This document shows, in pieces, positions 10,171 through 18,767 of a stretch of DNA of 64,000 nt. A program made the translations under genes and the position numbers. The stretch is from Sphingomonadales bacterium 39-57-19 (GTDB lineage: Bacteria; Pseudomonadota; Alphaproteobacteria; Sphingomonadales; Sphingomonadaceae), in contig NCJG01000002.1 in assembly GCA_002282385.1 (NCBI GenBank), positions 124,001 through 188,000 of the forward strand, in the 5' to 3' direction. Each line of letters starts with the position of its first letter. Within the stretch, counting starts at the first letter, position 1. The notes beneath the pieces are model-generated. The model searched no databases. It saw only the letters and a list, made by a program, of their open reading frames with translations, and was not told the DNA's origin.

Positions 10171-11271
10171 TTAGACATTAAATCGAAACAGCATGATATC
10201 GCCGTCTTTGACGAGATACTCCTTGCCTTCTGAACGCCATTTGCCTGCTTCTTTCGCGCCGGCTTCGCCATTGAACTGGACATAGTCATCAAAGGCCATG
10301 GTTTCGGCGCGGATGAAGCCTTTTTCGAAGTCGCTGTGAATCGCGCCCGCGGCGTTGGGGGCGGTGTCGCCTTGGTGGATGGTCCACGCGCGCGCTTCTT
10401 TCGGGCCGACGGTGAAGAAGGTGATGAGGTGCAGCAATTCATATCCCGCGCGGATAACGCGGGCGAGGCCGGTTTCGGTCAAACCAAGGTCTTCCAAAAA
10501 CACTTCGCGGTCTTCGGCGGGCATGGTGGAGATTTCCGCTTCGATGGCGGCGGATACGACAACGGCTTCTGCGCCTTCGGCCTTCGCCTTTTCAAATACC
10601 CGTGCCGACAACGCATTGCCGTTCGCTGCGCTCGCCTCTTCGACATTGCACACATATAACACAGGCTTTGCGGTCAAAAGCTGCGCCATTTGGAAATGGC
10701 GTTCTTCTTCGGCATCGTCGCGCTTGGTCAGGCGCGCTGGCTTGCCTTCACGCAAAAGGTCAAGCGCACGGCTTAATACCGCCGCGCTGATCTTGGCTTC
10801 CTTGTCGCCCTGCGTGCCCTTTTTGATGAGGTTGGGAACCCGCTTTTCAAGGCTTTCCAAATCGGACAGCATCAATTCGGTTTCGACCGTCTCGGCGTCT
10901 GAAATCGGATCAATCTTGTTATCGACATGCTGGATGTCGTCATCTTCAAAGCAGCGCAGCACATGCACAATGGCATCGACTTCGCGGATGTTGCCCAAAA
11001 ATTGGTTGCCAAGGCCTTCGCCTTTTGACGCGCCGCGCACAAGGCCGGCGATGTCGACAAAGCCCAACTGGGTTTCGATAATCTTTTGGCTGCCGCCGAT
11101 TTTGGCGATGGTTTGCAAGCGCGGGTCAGGGACGGCGACGTTGCCGATATTGGGTTCAATCGTGCAGAACGGATAGTTCGCCGCTTGCGCTGCTGCCGTT
11201 TCGGTCAGTGCATTGAACAGGGTGGACTTGCCCACATTGGGGAGTCCGACGATACCGCATTTAAAGCCCAT
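10171..11271 (-). CDS. ychF: Redox-regulated ATPase YchF
   Basis: A 366-residue Obg-related P-loop protein of normal length. The G1 motif 'GLPNVGKST' lies at residues 8-16, a coiled-coil region follows the central part of the G domain, and the C-terminal TGS domain includes 'FFTVGPKEARAWTIHQGDTAP'. YchF/OLA1 proteins prefer ATP and bind ribosomes; the cellular role is still debated. AGAGGA precedes the ATG. It is separated from pth by 92 bases and probably co-transcribed with pth and rplY, which lie upstream on the same strand. Confidence 0.96.
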   Translation of the reverse strand: MGFKCGIVGLPNVGKSTLFNALTETAAAQAANYPFCTIEPNIGNVAVPDPRLQTIAKIGGSQKIIETQLGFVDIAGLVRGASKGEGLGNQFLGNIREVDAIVHVLRCFEDDDIQHVDNKIDPISDAETVETELMLSDLESLEKRVPNLIKKGTQGDKEAKISAAVLSRALDLLREGKPARLTKRDDAEEERHFQMAQLLTAKPVLYVCNVEEASAANGNALSARVFEKAKAEGAEAVVVSAAIEAEISTMPAEDREVFLEDLGLTETGLARVIRAGYELLHLITFFTVGPKEARAWTIHQGDTAPNAAGAIHSDFEKGFIRAETMAFDDYVQFNGEAGAKEAGKWRSEGKEYLVKDGDIMLFRFNV

Positions 11272-11363
11272 ATTATCCTCTTGGGAGATTGAATAGCCGC
11301 GTCCCTAGGCGACGTTCGGCAGCAAGTCCATCCAATGCGATGGCGCAAATATCGTTAAACGGA

Positions 11364-11936
11364 TTAGTCCTGCTGCAAACGCATGGCGACATCGTTCATG
11401 AAGCGGACGTCATCGCCCTTGGCCAGCCAATCGGCTTCGGCCGATACAGCGCCCAACAGGTCCGCCAAATCGTCGATTTCGCTTTTATGGAAATTGCCGA
11501 GCACATAGCCCGTCACGCGGTCTTTATTGCCTGGATGGCCAATGCCGAGGCGGACACGGCGGAAATCGGCGCCAATATGGTCGGTCATTGAACGGATGCC
11601 ATTATGGCCGGCCGCGCCGCCGCCAAATTTGACCTTCACCTTGAATGGTGCGAGGTCGAGTTCGTCATAGAAGACAGTGACGTCTTTCGACTCAAGCTTG
11701 TAGAAATCCATCGCTGCGCGCACGCTACGGCCGCTTTCGTTCATGAACGTCGCGGGTTTGAGAAGAATGATTTTTTCGGATCCGAGCCGAAGTTCCTGCA
11801 CCCAGCCCAAAAATTTCTTGGCGGGTAATGGCAGGTCGTGAATTTCGGCCAGCGTATCAATCGCCATGAAACCGATATTGTGCCGGTGCATCGCATAGGT
11901 GGCGCCTGGATTACCGAGACCTACCCATAATTGCAT
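11364..11936 (-). CDS. pth: Peptidyl-tRNA hydrolase
   Basis: A 190-residue Pth that frees tRNA from peptidyl-tRNA dropped by ribosomes. Family features are 'GLGNPGATYAMHRHNIGF' at the N-terminus with the catalytic His, 'PATFMNESG', 'DELDLAPFKVKVKFGGGAAGHNG' and 'RVRLGIGHPG'. Length is normal. It follows rplY on the same strand, as is common in bacteria, with a GC-rich hairpin in the 77-base gap. Confidence 0.97.
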   Translation of the reverse strand: MQLWVGLGNPGATYAMHRHNIGFMAIDTLAEIHDLPLPAKKFLGWVQELRLGSEKIILLKPATFMNESGRSVRAAMDFYKLESKDVTVFYDELDLAPFKVKVKFGGGAAGHNGIRSMTDHIGADFRRVRLGIGHPGNKDRVTGYVLGNFHKSEIDDLADLLGAVSAEADWLAKGDDVRFMNDVAMRLQQD

Positions 11937-11960
11937 CGCGCTTGTCCCTTGGGGGAATAT

Positions 11961-11987
11961 CCGGGGCGGGCCAAAACCCAGCCCCGG
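11961..11987 (-). terminator. GC-rich hairpin between rplY and pth
   Basis: CCGGGGC at 11961-11967 pairs with GCCCCGG at 11981-11987, and the stem extends inward with GGG/CCC. On the minus strand it sits after the rplY stop and before pth. There is no long U tract, so it may attenuate or stabilise the transcript rather than end it. Confidence 0.45.
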
Positions 11988-12013
11988 AGATAAATTTAAG
12001 CTTCGCCTTCGGC

Positions 12014-12319
12014 TTACGCGCCCTTTGCGGTGCGCAGGAAGTCAACATGTATCGGGCGATCGCTAACAGGATGAAATGCAACATCCTTTGGAACTGTAAG
12101 CTGTTTTTTGCCGCCAAGGTCGATCTCGACAACGCTTTCGGAAAAATGGCCAGTCATCAAAAGTTTGACGAGAGCCTTTTCCTCAACATGGATGAGTTCG
12201 GGTTCTTGCTTGTTGCCGTAAATGACGGCGGGCACTCGGTTTTGACGACGCAATTCGCGGGAGGCTCCCTTGCCGGCCGCATTGCGAGTCTCTGCCGACA
12301 ATGTCAGCTGATCGCTCAT
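12014..12319 (-). CDS. rplY: 50S ribosomal protein L25, short form
   Basis: A 101-residue protein holding only the 5S-rRNA-binding L25 domain ('[18 protein letters not shown]', 'RVPAVIYG', '[11 protein letters not shown]'). Alphaproteobacterial L25 (CTC/TL5 type) normally continues for about another 100 residues as a second beta-rich domain. Here the frame stops right after 'AKGA', and the next five codons (12013-11999) read A-E-G-E-A followed by a second stop, which looks like the acidic tail usual at the end of the long form. This suggests an internal deletion with loss of the second domain. GGAG precedes the ATG. The protein should still bind 5S rRNA, as the 94-residue E. coli L25 does. 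Confidence 0.93.
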   Translation of the reverse strand: MSDQLTLSAETRNAAGKGASRELRRQNRVPAVIYGNKQEPELIHVEEKALVKLLMTGHFSESVVEIDLGGKKQLTVPKDVAFHPVSDRPIHVDFLRTAKGA

Positions 12320-12429
12320 GTTAATTCTCCAAAAAAAGTTACCTTGCCGCCACGCCTCCAGGGATGACCATGCACGACAAGGGCGCGCCTATATGCAGGT
12401 TATGCCGGAAAAGCAAGCTGTGTGCGGAA

Positions 12430-13206
12430 TCAGGCCAATGCTTTGTAGAGGCTGAACATGCTCGTTGCGATCAGGACGATGCTGACGGCGAACAACAGCA
12501 TGCGCGGCTGGATTCGTTTGGCAACCATCGCGCCGAACGGTGCGGCCAGCAACCCACCAAGTAATAGACCCCCGGTGACAACCGTAAACGCCTCTAATCC
12601 TATCGTCAGGATGAACGTCATCGACACTGCAACCGTCAGGAAAAATTCGGCTGTATTCACCGTGCCAACGGTTTTGCGGGGATCAGCACCTTGGATTAGC
12701 AAGTTGGAGGTGACCACTGGCCCCCAGCCACCGCCTCCCGATGCATCCAAAAATCCACCGATCAGACCCAGTGGCATTGTGACCTTTGGATCACGCGGCT
12801 TGTGCTCATGGGTGAAGTCCCATGCCTTATACAGCAGGTAAAAGCCGATAAGTGTCAGATACCCCATGACAAACGGGCGCGCTGCCTCTGTATGAATGCT
12901 CGCCAAAAGATACGCGCCGGTACAGCCGCCGATGACGCCGGGAATAGCGATGCGGGCAAACAGCTTCCAATCGACATTTTTGTGCAAGACATGGCTGATG
13001 CCCGATGCGCCCGTTGTGAACATCTCGACAAAATGCACGCCCGCAGATGCGCGGGCAGGGGCAACGCCCATGACGCTGACCAGCAATGTGCTGCAAATGA
13101 CGCCAAACGCCATGCCAAGCGCGCCATCGACCAACTGCGCGGCAAAACCGACCGCGACATAAGGCGCGACGGAAAACCAGTCGATACTGGCAATATAGTC
13201 AATCAT
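12430..13206 (-). CDS. TSUP-family (TauE/SafE) permease
   Basis: A 258-residue membrane protein with seven to eight hydrophobic helices and internal similarity between its halves, as in the TauE/SafE family that moves sulfite, sulfoacetate or other small anions. The conserved 'GGFLDASGGGGWGP' turn sits near residue 150, and 'GFAAQLVDGALGMAFG' near residue 18 is its counterpart in the first half. It lies 123 bases downstream of an Rrf2 regulator on the same strand, so sulfur- or redox-linked control is plausible. The substrate cannot be read from sequence. Confidence 0.85.
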   Translation of the reverse strand: MIDYIASIDWFSVAPYVAVGFAAQLVDGALGMAFGVICSTLLVSVMGVAPARASAGVHFVEMFTTGASGISHVLHKNVDWKLFARIAIPGVIGGCTGAYLLASIHTEAARPFVMGYLTLIGFYLLYKAWDFTHEHKPRDPKVTMPLGLIGGFLDASGGGGWGPVVTSNLLIQGADPRKTVGTVNTAEFFLTVAVSMTFILTIGLEAFTVVTGGLLLGGLLAAPFGAMVAKRIQPRMLLFAVSIVLIATSMFSLYKALA

Positions 13207-13329
13207 CCAAGTCTCGCCTTTTGCGCAGGAACGGTGAATACATAATCGGGAGTCACTTTTTTAGCCACCGCTTTGTATCTCACGAATTTGTTTGGAGCGC
13301 CCAAGAATGTGTTTAGCGCGGTAAGTGGA

Positions 13330-13767
13330 TTATTCCGCCGCTTGTGCAAATGCTTCAGCGTCAACATTGTCGCACAGATTGATTCCGTCCAACAGGTCCG
13401 CCGTCTTGTCGCGCACCTGAAGCATGAGAGCGCGGGTGCGGCAATTTTCTTCCTCGATGCAGTTTTTGCATGTCTCATGCGCGTAACGGCTGGCACAGGG
13501 TACCAAAGCCAAAGAACCGCGCATGATGCGGATGAGATCGCCATAGCTGATGTCGATGGGGGCAACGCCCAGCCAATAGCCGCCGTCCTTGCCGCGTTGT
13601 GATGCGACGAGCCCCGAACGTGTCAGTTCGGATAAAATCACGGTCAGGAATTTGGGCGGAATCTTTTGCGCCTCGGCAATATCGGCGAGTTGCACAGGCC
13701 CTTTGCTGAAATGGTCCGCAAGATGCTGCATGGCGCGAATGGCGTAGCGGGTTTTCTGGGACAGCAT
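13330..13767 (-). CDS. Rrf2-family transcriptional regulator
   Basis: A 145-residue winged-helix regulator. I start it at the ATG at 13767, giving the classical 'MLSQKTRYAIRAMQHLA'; the longer frame adds 44 residues with no similarity. The recognition region 'IPPKFLTVILSELTRSGLVASQRGKDGGYWL' is typical. Four cysteines at 91, 100, 103 and 109 form a C-x8-C-x2-C-x5-C pattern in the region where IscR, RirA and NsrR hold an Fe-S cluster, so an Fe-S-sensing role is likely but not proven. It precedes the TSUP permease on the same strand and is divergent from the TonB receptor; either could be its target. Confidence 0.9.
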   Translation of the reverse strand: MLSQKTRYAIRAMQHLADHFSKGPVQLADIAEAQKIPPKFLTVILSELTRSGLVASQRGKDGGYWLGVAPIDISYGDLIRIMRGSLALVPCASRYAHETCKNCIEEENCRTRALMLQVRDKTADLLDGINLCDNVDAEAFAQAAE

Positions 13768-13953
13768 GATTTGCTTGTGCGCCGGATGGCCTATTTTTTC
13801 AACCCAGCAAGTAGACAAAGTGGCAATAGTTTGAATTTCGAGGCGAAATTCTGGTCGATCTGCGTGCAAATGCAGTTGCATTGCAACAGGTGTCGGCATA
13901 GCGTGTGATGGTAAACGAGGCTCAGGGGTGAGCTAGAATAACAGGGGTGAAAT

Positions 13954-16908
13954 ATGAAATATTCAAAAACCGCGATTCTTTTGTTGGCGACGTGCCTTAC
14001 CGCGCCTGCCTTTGCGCAAGATGCATCGCCGCCAGCCGCGGCTGAAACCGCCGATGACGGTGCAGCGATCATCGTGACGGGTTCGCGCATTAAGCAGGAT
14101 CCCGCCAAGAGCGCGCTGCCGTTGCAGATTATCAGCACCGACGATCTGACACGCGAAGGCATTAACAGCCCCGAACAGCTCATCTCTTACCTGTCGACCA
14201 ACGGCAACGGTGCGGACAACCTTGCGTCCAATGCGGACGTAACATCAGGCGCGCAGCGCGGCACCAACGGCCTGTCGGCAGCCAACTTGCGTGGCCAGGG
14301 TTCGGCATCGACATTGGTGCTGCTCAACGGACGCCGCGTCGCTGCGCACGGCCTGACGGGCTCAGCGGTCGATGTGAACCAAATTCCGATGGCCGCGCTT
14401 GAGCGCGTCGAAGTCCTGAAAGACGGCGCGTCGGCCATTTACGGAACCGATGCCATTGGCGGTGTTATGAACTTCATCACCAAAACAAATTTCCAGGGCC
14501 TCGCGCTGAACGCCTTCACGGACATGGCCGAAGCAGGCGGCGGCGCGATTTACCGTCTGTCCGCGACGGGTGGTTATGGCGACCTGAACGAAGACGGCTT
14601 TAACATTCTGGCCACCGTCAGCAGAAGCGTTAGCAAAGCCCTGAACGGTTCTGACCGCAGCTTTGTAAACGGCAACCAACCCAATCGCGGCCTTTCGGTC
14701 GATACGCGCGGAACGCCAATTGCGACAGCGTTCGCTACGGGTTCAAACGCGCTCTTCGCTCCAACCGGTTCGCTGTTAAGCGGCGTTACTTTGCTTGAGG
14801 CAGGGGCAACTGTTCCTGCGAATGGTGGTATCAACATCCTCGATCTTCCCGGCGGCGCAGGTTGCGCATCCATGGATGGGGGTATGGCATATGACGACCA
14901 ATTGTGGGCCAATACGTCTGCACGTTTTGCCTGTGCGTGGGACACCGGCCGCGCAGCCGTTCTTCAGCAGCCATTGGAAACGCTGACTTATTATGGACGC
15001 GCAACGGCTAAACTTGGCGACCATCAATTTTACGCTGAAATCACTGGCTCAGACGCCGATTCATCGAAGCGTTTCTCGAACAATCAATATTCGGGCAACG
15101 CCACAACCTTGCCATTATATTATCCGCTGAACACCACGACAGCAGCGACCTATAACGATGTGTATAACAAGCTGCTCGCCGTTTTCCCGCAAATCGCGGC
15201 CAATTATGGCAAGCCGATTTCATATCGCTGGCGTTGTACGTCATGCGACGTGCGTGAATATGAAACCAACACAAAAACCTTGCGTGCCGGTTTGGGCGCT
15301 GAAGGTCCATTGTGGGATGGCTGGGATTATCGCGCTGGCGGTTCATACGCCCGCAGCCAATCGACGTCGGTATTGGGTACTGGCTACCATTATCGTGGAA
15401 CCTTCGCCTCGGCCGCAGCAGCGACTGCGTCGGGTGTTGTCGGCGCCGTATCTGGCGGCATTGATCCACGCGCACCAACCGCGCCCGGCGCAACGCGTCC
15501 TGGCATCGTTGGCCTGCTGAACAGCGGTATCCTGAACCCGTTCTCGTTGACGCAATCTGATGCGGCCCTTGCTGGGCTGGACGCCATTTCTGCCGAAGGC
15601 GTAACGCTTTACGGCGGTAAATATGAAGTGAAGCAACTCGATGGTTCGGTGTCCGGATCGCTGTTCGACTTGCCCGGTGGTACTGTTCAGGTTGCGCTTG
15701 GCGTGGATTATCGCCGCGAAACATATAGCTTCAATGGTTCGCCAGCTGCCGTCACCGGAACGCCAGACATTTTCAACGTGGCGTTCGACAATAACAATGC
15801 GCTGACCCCGAAAAACCGTACGGTTAAGGCGGCTTATGCCGAAGTTCTCGTGCCGGTTTTTGAGGCGCTTGAAGTAACCGGTGCCGTTCGTCTGGATGAT
15901 TATAGCGGCTTTGGTTCGACGGTTAATCCCAAGATTTCCGCAAAGTATCAGCCTCTTGACTGGCTGATGTTCCGTGGTTCGTTCAATACAGGTTTCCGCG
16001 TTCCTGCGTTCAACCAGATTTTCAACGGCGTCACGCAATCGCCAAACCCAGGCAATACGCTGGTTGACCCAACCACCTGCGCAACAGGAGCGGTCAGCAC
16101 GCTTCCGGGCTGCGCAGCGATTACGCCAGAGACGCTTTCGGGCGGTAACCTCAACCTTGGGCCAGAAACATCGAAGCAGCACAGCGTTGGCGTTGTCCTG
16201 CAACCATCGAGCCGTTTCAGTGCCTCGTTCGATTACTGGTCGATCGCGGTTGACGATACCATTGGTGCGCTGACGCTGCGGCAGTTGCTCGATAATATCA
16301 GCTACTTTCCTGATCGCGTGACCCGCACGAACAACATCATCACGCTCATCGACCTGCGCGCCGACAATATCGGTTCGCGCCGGACAGAGGGTCTTGAAGT
16401 TGCGCTGCGTGGCGGCATGGATGCGTTCGGCGGTGTGATTACCGGTGGTTTGGACGGAACCTATCTGCTGAAAAAGCGTGAGAAGTTTCTGCCGTCGGCA
16501 CCGTTCGGATCCAGCTTGATTGGTCAGTTCACCTTTGCAGGCGATTTGGGTCTCAAGTGGAAGCACAGCGCCTTTGTTTCATTCACAAAGGATGACTTCA
16601 CCTTCAACTTCTCGCAAATCTATCGCGACGGTTACAAGAACCAAGCATTGCCAGGGATTGCCAATGGCACTGTCGTTCGTCCGGATTTCAACCCGATGGT
16701 GAAATCTTACGTCACGTATAACACGTCGGTGAGCGTCGATCTGCTCAAGCAATATCGTCTGACCGCTGGCGTGCGGAACGTGTTTGACACCGATCCGCCA
16801 TTTGCGATCACCTATGACAGCAACACCGGTGCCGGCTCCAGCTGGGAACCACGCGTTGCTGACCCACGTGGCCGGTCGTTCACATTGTCGATCGAAGCGA
16901 AGTTCTAA
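13954..16908 (+). CDS. TonB-dependent outer-membrane receptor
   Basis: A 984-residue outer-membrane receptor. A signal peptide ends at 'APAFAQ' (about residue 22), followed by a TonB-box-like 'AAIIVTGSRIK', a plug domain ('LRGQGSASTLVLLNGRRV', 'ERVEVLKDGASAIYGTDAIGGVMNFIT') and a 22-strand barrel ending in 'RSFTLSIEAKF' with the terminal Phe needed for BAM recognition. Paired cysteines in the loops may form disulfides. It uses proton-motive energy through TonB-ExbBD. The Tat-exported LD-carboxypeptidase starts 17 bases downstream, so the imported ligand may be a peptide or cell-wall fragment (inference). Confidence 0.95.
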   Translation: MKYSKTAILLLATCLTAPAFAQDASPPAAAETADDGAAIIVTGSRIKQDPAKSALPLQIISTDDLTREGINSPEQLISYLSTNGNGADNLASNADVTSGAQRGTNGLSAANLRGQGSASTLVLLNGRRVAAHGLTGSAVDVNQIPMAALERVEVLKDGASAIYGTDAIGGVMNFITKTNFQGLALNAFTDMAEAGGGAIYRLSATGGYGDLNEDGFNILATVSRSVSKALNGSDRSFVNGNQPNRGLSVDTRGTPIATAFATGSNALFAPTGSLLSGVTLLEAGATVPANGGINILDLPGGAGCASMDGGMAYDDQLWANTSARFACAWDTGRAAVLQQPLETLTYYGRATAKLGDHQFYAEITGSDADSSKRFSNNQYSGNATTLPLYYPLNTTTAATYNDVYNKLLAVFPQIAANYGKPISYRWRCTSCDVREYETNTKTLRAGLGAEGPLWDGWDYRAGGSYARSQSTSVLGTGYHYRGTFASAAAATASGVVGAVSGGIDPRAPTAPGATRPGIVGLLNSGILNPFSLTQSDAALAGLDAISAEGVTLYGGKYEVKQLDGSVSGSLFDLPGGTVQVALGVDYRRETYSFNGSPAAVTGTPDIFNVAFDNNNALTPKNRTVKAAYAEVLVPVFEALEVTGAVRLDDYSGFGSTVNPKISAKYQPLDWLMFRGSFNTGFRVPAFNQIFNGVTQSPNPGNTLVDPTTCATGAVSTLPGCAAITPETLSGGNLNLGPETSKQHSVGVVLQPSSRFSASFDYWSIAVDDTIGALTLRQLLDNISYFPDRVTRTNNIITLIDLRADNIGSRRTEGLEVALRGGMDAFGGVITGGLDGTYLLKKREKFLPSAPFGSSLIGQFTFAGDLGLKWKHSAFVSFTKDDFTFNFSQIYRDGYKNQALPGIANGTVVRPDFNPMVKSYVTYNTSVSVDLLKQYRLTAGVRNVFDTDPPFAITYDSNTGAGSSWEPRVADPRGRSFTLSIEAKF

Positions 16909-16925
16909 GCAAAGGAACGCCGGGT

Positions 16926-17975
16926 ATGGATATGAATGCAACTCGGCGTCAGATTATGGCGGGGCTGGCGGCAATGCTGTCGGCCCCACCGCTTTTGGCG
17001 GCTTCGCCTGAAGCAAAAGGCGCGCGTAAGCCATCGCGTTTGCGCGTCGGCGATACCGTCGGCCTGATTGAACCGGCGTCGGCGAGTGACGAGCCGTTCC
17101 AGATCCAGTTGGTTGAAGAAGCCATCATCGCAATGGGGCTGAAGCCCAAACGGGCGCCGCATGTGTTGAACCGCTACGGCTATCTTGCCGGGCAAGACAA
17201 GGACCGCGCGGCGGACATCAACGCGATGTTTGCGGACAAGGATGTGAAGGCGATATTTGCGGTGCGCGGCGGATGGGGCAGCGCACGGCTTCTCCCCTAC
17301 CTCGATTGGAACATCATCCGCGCCAATCCCAAGCTGCTGACGGGCTTTAGCGATATCACCGCTTTGCACATGGCGATTGCGGCAAAGGGCGGCTTTGTGA
17401 CCTTGCATGGGCCAAATGCGGGCAGCGCATGGGGCAAGTCATCATGGGACATATACCGCGAAATCGCCTTTGACGCGGGCACGCCGCTGTTTGTTAATCC
17501 AGAGGGCGACGAAGACCGGCTGACCCAGCGTCGTTGGCGCACACGCGTGTTGGGCACGGGTAGGGGCAAAGCGCAGGGGAAGCTGCTCGGCGGTAACCTA
17601 ACCGTGCTGACCGCGCTTGCCGGAACGCCGTATTTGCCGAACTTTAATGGCGCGATCTTGTTCCTCGAAGATGTGGACGAGGCGGAATATCGCATCGACC
17701 GGATGCTCACCCAATTGGGGCAGGCGGGCGTGCTTAAAAACCTGAAAGGCGTTGTGTTTGGTCAATGCACCGACTGCGTCAATAAGGGCACCAGCTACGG
17801 TTCGTTCACGTTGAATGATGTCCTTACCCAACATCTGGGTGGCTTGGGCATTCCTGCGTATCAGGGGGCGTGGTTCGGGCATATCACCGACCAATTCACG
17901 CTGCCGGTTGGCGGTATGGCGGAAATTGATGCCGATGCCGGAACGCTGCGCTTGCTGGAGCCTGTCGTCGTTTAA
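16926..17975 (+). CDS. LD-carboxypeptidase family (S66) peptidase, Tat-exported
   Basis: A 349-residue S66 serine peptidase (LdcA/MccF family). The N-terminus 'ATRRQIMAGLAAMLSA' is a twin-arginine-type signal, so the enzyme should be periplasmic, unlike cytoplasmic LdcA of murein recycling. 'VRGGWGSARLLPYLDW' is the family's first motif; the probable triad is Ser142 (GFSD), Glu248 (LFLEDVDE) and His319 (FGHITDQ). Family substrates include the L,D bond of tetrapeptide muropeptides and microcin C-type peptide-nucleotides. It directly follows the TonB receptor in an apparent operon. The stop overlaps the convergent CPBP gene's stop. Confidence 0.88.
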   Translation: MDMNATRRQIMAGLAAMLSAPPLLAASPEAKGARKPSRLRVGDTVGLIEPASASDEPFQIQLVEEAIIAMGLKPKRAPHVLNRYGYLAGQDKDRAADINAMFADKDVKAIFAVRGGWGSARLLPYLDWNIIRANPKLLTGFSDITALHMAIAAKGGFVTLHGPNAGSAWGKSSWDIYREIAFDAGTPLFVNPEGDEDRLTQRRWRTRVLGTGRGKAQGKLLGGNLTVLTALAGTPYLPNFNGAILFLEDVDEAEYRIDRMLTQLGQAGVLKNLKGVVFGQCTDCVNKGTSYGSFTLNDVLTQHLGGLGIPAYQGAWFGHITDQFTLPVGGMAEIDADAGTLRLLEPVVV

Positions 17976-18697
17976 TTCAAAATTTGGGATACGACCAAAG
18001 CAAACGCATTGTTCGCCATGTGCAGGATGATGTTCGTGCGTAGCGATCCTGTGCGGTGGTAGAGATAACCAAAAGCGATGCTCAGCGACATCAATCCCGG
18101 GATGGCATAAAGCTGCAGATGCACGACCGCGAACAGGAATGATGACAGCAGGATCGCCGCCCAAAAGGGCACATATTTCGCAACCGCATTTTGCAGCATG
18201 CCCCTGAACAGTAATTCTTCAACAATGGGCGCCGCAATCGCGATGGCGAAAAATATCGCGGCAATGTTAACGGGCGTGCGCGGTATGGCGGCGAGGATTT
18301 TGGCCATTTCCTCCTGCATTCCGACACCCGGGATGACATAGGTCGCGTAAATATAATTGAACGCCATGGCGGCCATAATCACAACGACCGCAAGCGCCGT
18401 TGCGTGACGCAGGGGGACTTTACCAAAACTGTTGAGCCCCAATATCGCCATCCGCCCCAGCTTGCGCAGATACAGCCACATCAGGAACAGCTGGACAATG
18501 GCGGCGGCAACAAGGCCGAAGATAATGACAACGGGCATTGCGCTGCTCGTTCCCGTCGCGGCCATGATGAGGCCCGTACACACCGCCTGCAGCACAAAAT
18601 AAAGCAGGATAAACCCGGTGGTCGGCCAAAGACCCGGATAGTTCGGGCTTTCCAGTGACCCGGCATAAGCGCCATCCGTGTGCTGCGTGTTGTCCAT
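17972..18697 (-). CDS. CPBP-family intramembrane metalloprotease
   Basis: A 241-residue membrane protein with about eight helices and the CPBP (Rce1/Abi-like) motifs: EE-x3-R at 160-165 ('EELLFRG'), 'FAVVHL' with His193, and 'HMANN' with His226 and Asn230. Such proteins are glutamate-dependent intramembrane proteases or their relatives, with roles from prenyl-protein processing to bacteriocin self-immunity. The C-terminal TAA shares bases with the stop of the convergent peptidase gene. No bacteriocin gene is visible nearby, so the substrate is open. Confidence 0.88.
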   Translation of the reverse strand: MDNTQHTDGAYAGSLESPNYPGLWPTTGFILLYFVLQAVCTGLIMAATGTSSAMPVVIIFGLVAAAIVQLFLMWLYLRKLGRMAILGLNSFGKVPLRHATALAVVVIMAAMAFNYIYATYVIPGVGMQEEMAKILAAIPRTPVNIAAIFFAIAIAAPIVEELLFRGMLQNAVAKYVPFWAAILLSSFLFAVVHLQLYAIPGLMSLSIAFGYLYHRTGSLRTNIILHMANNAFALVVSQILN

Positions 18698-18716
18698 TGC
18701 GATCCCGCTAAACGTT

Positions 18717-18746
18717 GAGGGCCCGAACGCATATCGTCGGGCCCTT
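18717..18746 (-). terminator. Hairpin downstream of the TraB/GumN gene
   Basis: GAGGGCCCGA at 18717-18726 pairs with TCGGGCCCTT at 18737-18746 (GGGCCCGA/TCGGGCCC perfect). It lies just beyond the stop of the TraB/GumN gene and before the CPBP start. The run of T after it is weak, so this is a candidate terminator rather than a certain one. Confidence 0.55.
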
Positions 18747-18767
18747 ACATGTGTGACACATCAAAAC

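Noticed and set aside
15343-16566. 407-codon frame opposite the TonB receptor
   Set aside because: Shadow; the receptor barrel and its terminal Phe are clear on the plus strand.
17972-18697. Bacteriocin immunity role for the CPBP protease
   Set aside because: No precursor peptide, modification enzyme or exporter is nearby; the family has many other roles.
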